Assembly (NCBI GenBank): GCA_015069385.1
Contig: SVIS01000016.1
Location: forward strand, 1-34,992
Source of the DNA: Clostridiales bacterium
Lineage (GTDB): Bacteria > Bacillota > Clostridia > Christensenellales > UBA1242
Direction: 5' to 3'
Length of the DNA: 34,992 bases
The stretch's first letter is position 1, and every line of letters starts with the position of its first letter. Below are positions 7,629 through 15,710 of the stretch, piece after piece. The position numbers and the translations under genes are program-made. The notes under the pieces are model-generated. The model worked only from the letters and a program-made list of their open reading frames with translations. It was not told where the DNA came from and did no database searches.

Positions 7629-8580
7629 CAATGCCCTCCTTTAGCAGTCTATAAACTGTATCATCATCATGATTGCTTATTTTGCCAATTCTAAACATAT
7701 TTGCATCAATAATTTCATTAAATAAATATTTTAATTTATTCTCAATAATTGATGCCTTTTGTTCATCATTTAAAACATTAGATAATTCATTATTTTCCAT
7801 ATATAAACGTTTAAATAGTGGTACTAAATCGTTTACTTGAGTATCAAAATCTATATCAACACAATCTAAACTTAGAATATTATATAACTCACCATCTGGT
7901 TTATCTATCAATTTTCGAGAAAGAATAACATATTGCACACATGGATTATGCTCTCTACCACGAGAGACTGAATTTATTGTACCTAACCCACCTAAATACT
8001 CGTTTTTTAGTTGAGGATTATTTAATATTAAAAATGCCTCGTCATCTTTATTTTTATTTTCAAGCGAAATAAATATATTATATGGATTTGTATGTATTTC
8101 ACCCACATAAGAATTAATATTATCTTTATACATTATAAGTAAGTCTGCATTAGATAATGTATTTACTTTTTTTAAAAGTTTAACTGCATCAGAACGTTCT
8201 TTTAACATTAATGCATAAACTACAACATTGCTTGATGTTTCAGATTCCGGCACGATACTAACAACACCATAACTGAGCGTATTTTTAATATTGCTATGAA
8301 TTTCGCCTTTATATGATGCGTTGTTGTAATAATAAATTAAATAGTTGCCAACATACACATTTTTATTATCAACCACTTCTTCTTGATATTCTTTAAATAA
8401 AAAGTCATCTACACTAATTCCAAAAGCCTGTTTTAAGGCAATAAGAAACTGTATAGATGGCTCGCTAGTCTTACTAATATAATTATTAATACTTGATTGA
8501 GAAAAGCCGGTTTTAGCGGCAACATACTTTTGTGAATATTTATCTGTAAGTTGTTTTAAGTTACTAGAGAAAAAATTCAT
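7621..8580 (-). CDS. XRE-family transcriptional regulator with large C-terminal domain
   Basis: 319 aa. Residues 5-60 form a Cro/CI-type HTH: LTDKYSQKYVAAKTGFSQ, then SSINNYISKTSEPSIQFL, then LIALKQAFGISVDDFL. The remaining about 250 residues are beta-rich and look like a sensory domain. Two similar strands contain GEIH (residues about 92 and 163), and LGGLGTINSVSRGREHNPCVQYVILSR-like text lies around 200-225. I recall similar C-termini in other Firmicutes XRE proteins but cannot name a ligand. Start: ATG with GGAG 8 nt upstream; promoter at 8607-8635. It overlaps and presumably controls or accompanies the HD/TGS gene downstream. Confidence 0.82.
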   Translation of the reverse strand: MNFFSSNLKQLTDKYSQKYVAAKTGFSQSSINNYISKTSEPSIQFLIALKQAFGISVDDFLFKEYQEEVVDNKNVYVGNYLIYYYNNASYKGEIHSNIKNTLSYGVVSIVPESETSSNVVVYALMLKERSDAVKLLKKVNTLSNADLLIMYKDNINSYVGEIHTNPYNIFISLENKNKDDEAFLILNNPQLKNEYLGGLGTINSVSRGREHNPCVQYVILSRKLIDKPDGELYNILSLDCVDIDFDTQVNDLVPLFKRLYMENNELSNVLNDEQKASIIENKLKYLFNEIIDANMFRIGKISNHDDDTVYRLLKEGIDV

Positions 8581-8606
8581 TGTATATTACTCCTTTGTAT
8601 AAAGAA

Positions 8607-8635
8607 ATAATATGTTTTTTTTTTGTAAAAGTCAA
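8607..8635 (-). promoter_or_regulatory. Sigma-A promoter of the XRE-HD/TGS operon
   Basis: Minus strand: TTGACT (8630-8635), 17-nt spacer containing ten consecutive A (8615-8624), TATTAT (8607-8612). The leader to the XRE ATG is about 20 nt. Confidence 0.65.
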
Positions 8636-8647
8636 CAACAATTTATG

Positions 8648-8675
8648 AGTATTTAAATAATTTATTCAAAATACT
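8648..8675. repeat. AT-rich inverted repeat downstream of the ferritin-like gene
   Basis: AGTATTT (8648-8654) and AAATACT (8669-8675) with a loop that can partly pair. There is no T run on either side, so it is not a clear terminator. It could be a 3'-end stabiliser or chance in AT-rich DNA. Confidence 0.35.
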
Positions 8676-8707
8676 AATAATTTATATTTATTTTTATGAA
8701 TTTGAAT

Positions 8708-9949
8708 TTACTTTTTTATTCTGCCAACTTCGACGCTATCATATGACCTATTTTGCAGTGCCTTTATTGGGTGATCATCAACCTGATATCTATAATCTTT
8801 TCCATTCTTTTTTATAAATTTTTCTATTGTTGCATGGCTTGCAACATCTTTTTCATATCTATTAATTGAATTATTATATTTAAAAAATCTTGCATCATCT
8901 CGTAGTTTATTAATATCAATATATTCTTCTAAAACACTTGTTACGTTAGCAGTTAAAATTACTTTTCGTACATAAGCGATATTTTCACCAAACTTTAAAA
9001 GTTTTGGGAAATCCGGTTTAGGTATCACCTGTTTGCAATCTTTGCCTTCATATTTCTTTAAACACTCACAAGCCAGTTTTAGATGTGATACCTCCATTTC
9101 AAAGTGTTCTTTCCAAATATCCTTAATATATTCATCACTTTCATCTTCATACATTGAGTAATATAAATAACATTCGGTATATTCATGCATTACCCATTGT
9201 TCAAGCCAAGTACATGTTGGGTCTTTCAAACTTTCATACTGAGTAACATGCTCCTCTTCAACCATACCTATTTCAGCAAATAATCTTCTACCCAAATCAT
9301 TTTTATACATTTGCGCCATATTCATATAAAAATTCATGGTTTGTTGCTCAGCAGCAGTAATTATATTGCCTACAAGTTTTGTATATAAATCTGCTTTTTC
9401 AGATATCATATGATTTCTTACATTATCTATTGGATGTCTATGGTGAGCAATTGTTGGTCGTGCTGGAATAATTTCGGTATACTCCCCAACCATTGTTTTT
9501 GCATCAACACCAAAATCCATTTTTAATAAATTAGAAAATCTATATAAGTGGTCAAAATCTTCAAGTAAAGCGAAATCTAAGGCAGCCTTTGTATTTTTAT
9601 CTTTACAATTTTGAGCAAGAATTGCTGTTAGTTCAATTGCCAATTGTTCATATGCTATTGTTTCCTCAAGCATATTTTCATTAATTGGTTTTAAACAACT
9701 AATGCGTTTTTGCTGCTGTTGTTCTTGTAGTCTTACTCTTGCTATTTCTCTTTTTAAGTCCTGATTATTACAATTTCTAGCAAACTGGTGTAAAAACCAA
9801 TTAAACTCAAACTCAGTACCATTCATTAATATAATTCTAACTTTTGTAAATGGCGAAACTTTGTTTTTATCATATGATTTTGGATACATTTGCTTCCAAT
9901 TCATGTAATAAGTTTCTATATCTTTTGATTCAAATTTAAATGGGTTCAT
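8708..9949 (-). CDS. Ferritin-like (diiron-type) helical protein, function unknown
   Basis: 413 aa from the ATG at 9949, which has AGGAG 8 nt upstream; a start 13 codons earlier has no Shine-Dalgarno. After about 90 residues without assignment, three helix pairs carry ferritin-like metal signatures: E101/E106 with EDFDH (130-134), E201 with EEEH (231-234), and E257 with EMEVSH (284-289). This suggests tandem or one-and-a-half four-helix bundles able to bind di-iron, as in rubrerythrin-like proteins, but no rubredoxin Cys pairs are present. A role in oxidative-stress or iron handling is inference. It stands alone between two operons; a -10 like TATATT (9977-9982) is visible but its -35 is poor. 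Confidence 0.65.
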   Translation of the reverse strand: MNPFKFESKDIETYYMNWKQMYPKSYDKNKVSPFTKVRIILMNGTEFEFNWFLHQFARNCNNQDLKREIARVRLQEQQQQKRISCLKPINENMLEETIAYEQLAIELTAILAQNCKDKNTKAALDFALLEDFDHLYRFSNLLKMDFGVDAKTMVGEYTEIIPARPTIAHHRHPIDNVRNHMISEKADLYTKLVGNIITAAEQQTMNFYMNMAQMYKNDLGRRLFAEIGMVEEEHVTQYESLKDPTCTWLEQWVMHEYTECYLYYSMYEDESDEYIKDIWKEHFEMEVSHLKLACECLKKYEGKDCKQVIPKPDFPKLLKFGENIAYVRKVILTANVTSVLEEYIDINKLRDDARFFKYNNSINRYEKDVASHATIEKFIKKNGKDYRYQVDDHPIKALQNRSYDSVEVGRIKK

Positions 9950-10027
9950 ATTAATCTCCTTTATGTTTACAAGATTAATATAACCCATTTAATTTTTTTT
10001 AAACCAATCATAAAACATTTAAATTTA

Positions 10028-10360
10028 TTAAACAAAATATAAAGCAACAAACAAAGCAATATTTATGACTAAAAAAAGCCAAGAAACAATATTATGCAAT
10101 TTATAAAACTTAGGTTGTTGCATATCAGACTGAACTGATTTTTCACAAATTTTTTTGTAAATAATAGTCAAAGAAACAGATATAATTAATAAAATAAATG
10201 TTCCAATAAAAAATAATGGTAACAAGGCAATAATAGCCAAAGCATCTAAAGATTCACTCGTTAATAAACGAATACAATCAATACATGTTATTACACAAGC
10301 CACCTCAATAACACAAGCAATTATAAAAAGAACTATGCTAGTAGTTTTTAACTTTTTCAT
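10028..10360 (-). CDS. Small membrane protein
   Basis: 110 aa, not recognised. Three or four hydrophobic segments are visible: about 8-28 (rich in Ile/Val/Cys), 40-68 (ALAIIALLPLFFIGTFILLI), and 90-109. A short cytoplasmic-looking loop around 70-88 is Lys/Gln rich. It begins 22 nt after the gap stop codon with AGGGG upstream, so it is probably the last gene of the rpiB-gap operon. No terminator with a U run was found after it. Confidence 0.6.
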   Translation of the reverse strand: MKKLKTTSIVLFIIACVIEVACVITCIDCIRLLTSESLDALAIIALLPLFFIGTFILLIISVSLTIIYKKICEKSVQSDMQQPKFYKLHNIVSWLFLVINIALFVALYFV

Positions 10361-10381
10361 ATAAAAACACCCCTATTTGAG

Positions 10382-12194
<1,813 letters not shown>

Positions 12195-12197
12195 AAA

Positions 12198-12626
12198 TTA
12201 AATCTCCTTTAATTTTTTAATACGCCTTGCATGCCTGCCACCTTCAAAAGTTGTAGTTAAAAATATTTTAATAATTCTTATTGCTTTTGCTTTATTAATA
12301 TACCTACCAGGTAATACTAAAACATTAGCATTATTATGCTTTCTAGCCAAACTTGCAAAATTTGTTGTTGAACAAAGTGCCGCCCTAATTTTAGGATTTT
12401 TATTAGCCGCTATACACATGCCAATTCCAGTTCCGCAAATATATATTCCTACATTATTTGAATTTTCTAAAACTTTTTGGTTGCCAGCCTTTACATAGTC
12501 TGGATAATCTACACTTTCGGTTGAATAAGTGCCAACATCAATAGTAGTAATATTTTCTTTATTAAAAAATTCTTTAATTTGTTCTTTTAAAAGATAACCT
12601 GCATGGTCACAAGCAAGAATAATCAT
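12198..12626 (-). CDS. rpiB: Ribose-5-phosphate isomerase B
   Basis: Interconverts ribose-5-phosphate and ribulose-5-phosphate in the non-oxidative pentose phosphate pathway. 142 aa, standard RpiB length. Visible motifs: ACDHAG (5-10), VDYPDY (39-44), ICGTGIGM with the catalytic Cys64 (63-70), RKHNNANVL with His97-Asn98, and FEGGRHARRI near the C-terminus. A LacA/LacB-type galactose-6-phosphate isomerase is related, but the paired subunit is absent. ATG has AAGGAG upstream. It is first in a four-gene run with gap and is divergent from the coat-like gene at 12740. Confidence 0.93.
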   Translation of the reverse strand: MIILACDHAGYLLKEQIKEFFNKENITTIDVGTYSTESVDYPDYVKAGNQKVLENSNNVGIYICGTGIGMCIAANKNPKIRAALCSTTNFASLARKHNNANVLVLPGRYINKAKAIRIIKIFLTTTFEGGRHARRIKKLKEI

Positions 12627-12681
12627 ATAATCTCCTTATTATTAGATTATCACATTTACAAAAAATTTTAAAATAATTTTC

Positions 12682-12709
12682 ACACTTTTATAAATTTTAT
12701 CATAATGTA
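12682..12709 (+). promoter_or_regulatory. Possible mother-cell (sigma-K/sigma-E-like) promoter of the coat-like gene
   Basis: AC at 12682-12683, a 17-nt spacer, and CATAATGTA at 12701-12709 fit the sigma-K pattern AC-N16/17-CATAnnnTA; the -10 also fits sigma-E. No good sigma-A promoter is visible in the same gap. The downstream start codon is at 12740. Confidence 0.4.
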
Positions 12710-12739
12710 ATATTGAAATTTACATATGGAGGTAAAATT

Positions 12740-13408
12740 ATGTCTTTTTTCATTAACAACAATAATTCTAGCCGCCCGGGCCCACTTAACAACAACCCTA
12801 CTGCTGGATTATGCGAAAAAGCAGTTATAGAAACAGATAAAGTGTTTGATGCAGCACTTTCTCAATCAACGGAAACTGGAGTTATTTTGAATGTAACCAA
12901 TTATGACCCTGCAAACCCAGCAATGCCACTTACATTTGTATCTGCTGAGGGTGATGTAAACAACCCAGCAACTATTGACAACGTAGTTATATCACGTTTA
13001 ACCGATAGACCAAATTTTGCAACAGTTACCGGTACAGTAACCATTCCAGTTATTGTAACATATAGAGATGCAAATGGTATTTTAGGTACAGCAACCTCTT
13101 CAGTTACTTACCCAATAAACGCTATACTTTATGTTCCTCAACCATCATTAAACCCTGTTAGAATAGAGGTAAATGCACAATTTAGAAGTCAAATTGGTTC
13201 TTATACAGCCGAAAATACATTTACAGTAACCGGTTGCCTACAAATTATAATTAAAGTAGTTGCTAGAGTAATGCTTCTTATTCCCTCTTATGGCTACCCT
13301 TGCATTCAACCTGTTCAAGTTGGCGAAGCAAACACATGCCCAGGAATATTTGACCAGCCGCTATTTCCAACCTCTATTAGGGGCAACGTTAATTTGAATA
13401 ATAACTAA
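12740..13408 (+). CDS. Conserved clostridial-type hypothetical protein, possible spore coat component
   Basis: 222 aa from ATG 12740, which has GGAGG 7 nt upstream; an in-frame TTG at 12713 has no Shine-Dalgarno. There is no signal peptide or membrane helix. The N-terminus is Asn/Pro/Ser rich (SFFINNNN...). Then CEKAVIETDKVFDAA and a beta-rich body follow, then a Cys-containing region with VTGC, VARVMLLIPSYGYPCIQPVQ and CPGIFDQPLFP at about 170-212. From memory this pattern (KVFD near the N-terminus, PSYGY and P-rich Cys end) recurs in spore-forming Clostridia, with no assigned enzyme activity. A coat or exosporium role rests on that and on the sigma-K-like promoter, so it is inference. Confidence 0.6.
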   Translation: MSFFINNNNSSRPGPLNNNPTAGLCEKAVIETDKVFDAALSQSTETGVILNVTNYDPANPAMPLTFVSAEGDVNNPATIDNVVISRLTDRPNFATVTGTVTIPVIVTYRDANGILGTATSSVTYPINAILYVPQPSLNPVRIEVNAQFRSQIGSYTAENTFTVTGCLQIIIKVVARVMLLIPSYGYPCIQPVQVGEANTCPGIFDQPLFPTSIRGNVNLNNN

Positions 13409-13418
13409 ATAATATAAA

Positions 13419-13448
13419 AACACACCCTTTGTTAAGGGTATGTTTTTT
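13419..13448. terminator. Bidirectional terminator between convergent genes
   Basis: ACACACCCTT, 4 nt, AAGGGTATGT (one mismatch), with a T run on the plus strand after 13442 and five T on the minus strand after the left arm. It serves both the coat-like gene (plus) and the leucine-rich-repeat gene (minus, stop at 13457). Confidence 0.8.
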
Positions 13449-13456
13449 AGTTATAT

Positions 13457-15382
13457 TTATAGTGCTTGAATTTTAGTGCTATAATTCTTCCAACCGTCTG
13501 CGGCTTGATATGCGGAAACTGAGTCTGCTGGTACATAGATTGCTGTAAATGTAGTAACAGACATACCATTTCCCGCGATATTATCATTAATCGTTGGTGG
13601 AACAACCGCTAGACATTTTATTATTAAACTTCCAATATCAGAAAATGCAATATATTCTATAGTTGTTGTGGTGCTTGGTAATGTTATACTTTCTAAACTT
13701 AAACACCTCGCAAAAACTCTTTCTCCTAATTCAGCCACCCCTTCACTTAAAGTCACACTTGTTAAGTTTTCACATCTATTAAATGCATCATTTCCAATAC
13801 TAATTACACTTGAAGGTATTACTATATTATCTAAACTATAGCAATATTGAAATGTCATTTCTGCTATACTTGTTAAATTTTCACTTAATGTTATTGTGAT
13901 TAAACCTGAACCACTAAATGCTTCAGACCCAATTGTAGTTACACTATTTGGTATAACTATATTAGTTAACTTATCACAATCCTTAAATGCACTACTACCT
14001 ATACTAGTCAAACCATCATTTAGTGTTACACTAACTAAATTAACACAATTTTTAAATGTACTATCACCAATAACTTTTACACTACCAGGAATTGTTATGT
14101 TGGTTAAATTATTATTAAATGAAAAATAATTATCAGGTATACTTGTAAATGTGTTTGGCATTTCTATACCTGTAATTTCTGTATCCTTAAAAGAATAATC
14201 AACAGGTACTACTTCAACTTCCGAACTAGAACCAGAACTATAAACAGTAGAAGTATAATTAACCCCTTCAGTTCCTACTAAAGCCAATGTTTCTTCTATT
14301 GTTAAATTAGTTTGTAGTAAAAGAGGAAATATAAGTACTATTTGAGTATCCGATAAGCCCCCCTCTCTTCCACCTGCAAGAAAATCATTAAAAGCCTGAG
14401 ACTGCTCTGTGTCTGTTTTACATTCTATTATTGTATAAACTTTATTTGTGGCAGAAGTTGTTGGTGTTGCAATGATTCCCATTTCTGATAAGTTCCCCAT
14501 TGATAAACTACCAAAAACATATGATTGTTCATCTGATGGTGTAAATGTTGCCTGTTCAGCTGCTGCTGCTTTAACTTCTGCCCATGCAGTTGCTGCATCA
14601 TCCGATGTTGTAGTAACCGTAAATTCAGAGCAATCTATAATACTTGCGATTGCACCAACTTCAGCAAAGCCTGTAACTGGAATATTATTTACATATTGTG
14701 GTATGGTTATGTTGCCTGTTGCTGTTTCGGTATATGGGCCTACTGTCCAGCCTGTGCCTGTTTCATTTAAGTAATAATGAAAGTTATTTTCTTCATCTAT
14801 TACTTCTTGTTCTATGTTGAATTTTTGACATAAAATTTGTATGTTTAAATCCATGTCTGTAAGGCTTGTATTTGTATCTAGCAATTTATATGTTAATGTT
14901 ATTGTTGCTGTATCGTTTTTGTTTGTTATTTTTACTGCCTCTGATGATGTTGTTGATATTGCTATGCCTGTTAAGTCGTTATATATAACCGCTGCTGTAA
15001 TTGGAAAATCTGACAAGTTTTTTATTGTAAAAGATAGAACAATATCTGGCACATAATCTAACACCATATCTGTAAACTGAAAATCACCTATTTCTTTTGT
15101 TTTTGATATATCAGCATCTGCAGTGCCACCTATTGTTACTTTATCCTCCCCACCAAAGGTTAATGTTGCTGGTTGTTCTTGATAGGTATATGTATTGCCT
15201 TCTAATATTCCATAGCCTTGTTTTGTACCTGTAATTTCAACCTGACATTGGTGTGCTGTAAAGCCAATTGTGCCGGTAGCAGTAAGGCTTGCTTGTTTTG
15301 CTGCATATATGCCTATAGTCATTGCACAAATGCAAAGGCAAATTACTGCTATATTTATAATATACTTTCCTCTTATTTTCAT
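13457..15382 (-). CDS. Large secreted protein: TasA-like N-terminus plus BspA-type leucine-rich repeats
   Basis: 641 aa. Residues 1-28 are a signal peptide ending in GIYAA. Residues 29-190 are beta-rich, beginning ASLTATGTIGFTAHQC, and match the secreted protein at 1-205. Residues about 195-390 are Thr/Ser/Ala rich. From about 395 to 590 there are at least six LRR_5 (BspA-like) repeats of about 23 residues with the pattern LTNIxIPxSVxxIGxxAFxxC. The C-terminal 50 residues (AIYVPADSVSAYQAADGWKNY) are the usual end of such proteins. No LPXTG anchor or transmembrane tail is present, so attachment is unclear. LRR_5 proteins often bind host or matrix targets; that is inference. ATG has AGGAG upstream. 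A G9-spacer promoter lies at 15556-15583. Confidence 0.85.
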   Translation of the reverse strand: MKIRGKYIINIAVICLCICAMTIGIYAAKQASLTATGTIGFTAHQCQVEITGTKQGYGILEGNTYTYQEQPATLTFGGEDKVTIGGTADADISKTKEIGDFQFTDMVLDYVPDIVLSFTIKNLSDFPITAAVIYNDLTGIAISTTSSEAVKITNKNDTATITLTYKLLDTNTSLTDMDLNIQILCQKFNIEQEVIDEENNFHYYLNETGTGWTVGPYTETATGNITIPQYVNNIPVTGFAEVGAIASIIDCSEFTVTTTSDDAATAWAEVKAAAAEQATFTPSDEQSYVFGSLSMGNLSEMGIIATPTTSATNKVYTIIECKTDTEQSQAFNDFLAGGREGGLSDTQIVLIFPLLLQTNLTIEETLALVGTEGVNYTSTVYSSGSSSEVEVVPVDYSFKDTEITGIEMPNTFTSIPDNYFSFNNNLTNITIPGSVKVIGDSTFKNCVNLVSVTLNDGLTSIGSSAFKDCDKLTNIVIPNSVTTIGSEAFSGSGLITITLSENLTSIAEMTFQYCYSLDNIVIPSSVISIGNDAFNRCENLTSVTLSEGVAELGERVFARCLSLESITLPSTTTTIEYIAFSDIGSLIIKCLAVVPPTINDNIAGNGMSVTTFTAIYVPADSVSAYQAADGWKNYSTKIQAL

Positions 15383-15456
15383 TTTTTCTCCTTTTTCTTT
15401 AAAATATTTTCTTTAAATTTGTTTGTTTTATACTTTTATTAAAATATTTCATAAAC

Positions 15457-15486
15457 ATAATATCATTATTTGGTTTATTTTGTAAA
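15457..15486 (-). promoter_or_regulatory. Secondary promoter candidate for the LRR gene
   Basis: Minus strand: TTTACA (15481-15486), 18-nt spacer, TATTAT (15457-15462), about 75 nt upstream of the ATG. Spacing is one longer than ideal. If active, it would give expression independent of the G-tract promoter. Confidence 0.35.
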
Positions 15487-15555
15487 ACTATTTGTGATAT
15501 TATTTGTATATTTTTTTCAACAAAAACAACACAAATTAAAAATATTTATATTTGT

Positions 15556-15583
15556 ATTCTACCCCCCCCCAGCCAATTGTCAA
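15556..15583 (-). promoter_or_regulatory. Sigma-A promoter with G9 tract in the spacer (copy 2)
   Basis: Minus strand: TTGACA (15578-15583), 16-nt spacer ATTGGCT plus nine G (15562-15570), TAGAAT (15556-15561). Around it, about 44 of 47 bases match 226-272, including the non-G half of the spacer. The leader to the ATG would be about 165 nt, unlike the 22 nt at copy 1. Confidence 0.78.
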
Positions 15584-15663
15584 CTAAATTTTTGTAATTT
15601 AAAAAAATTTTTTAATTGTTATTTATTTCTATTATAAATAACTATTTTTTAACTTATAGTTAC

Positions 15664-15698
15664 AAAAAAATGACCTCAGTAAAACTGAAGTCATTTTT
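15664..15698 (-). terminator. Intrinsic terminator of ppdK
   Basis: Minus strand: AAAATGACTTCAGT, short loop, ACTGAGGTCATTTTTTT; one mismatch in a 13-bp stem. It begins about 13 nt after the ppdK stop. The stem is also flanked by T on the plus strand, so it may work both ways. Confidence 0.85.
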
Positions 15699-15710
15699 AT
15701 ATATTTATAA

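Larger units (their letters stand above)
15383..15710 (-). other. 328-nt gene-free interval between the LRR gene and ppdK
   Basis: From high to low coordinate on the minus strand it holds the ppdK terminator (15664-15698), the G9-spacer promoter (15556-15583), a second weaker promoter candidate (15457-15486), and the AT-rich leader with the AGGAG site. No small ORF with a Shine-Dalgarno and no structured RNA was recognised. Confidence 0.7.

Noticed and set aside
9950..9988. Upstream start giving a 426-aa ferritin-like protein
   Set aside because: No Shine-Dalgarno before it; the ATG at 9949 has AGGAG at ideal spacing.
12713..12739. TTG start 9 codons upstream in the coat-like gene
   Set aside because: The extension would include the Shine-Dalgarno of the ATG at 12740 and has none of its own.
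13457..15382. CRISPR-like or tandem DNA repeats in the LRR gene
   Set aside because: The repeats are protein-level leucine-rich repeats of about 23 residues with diverged codons; there are no direct repeats with spacers.
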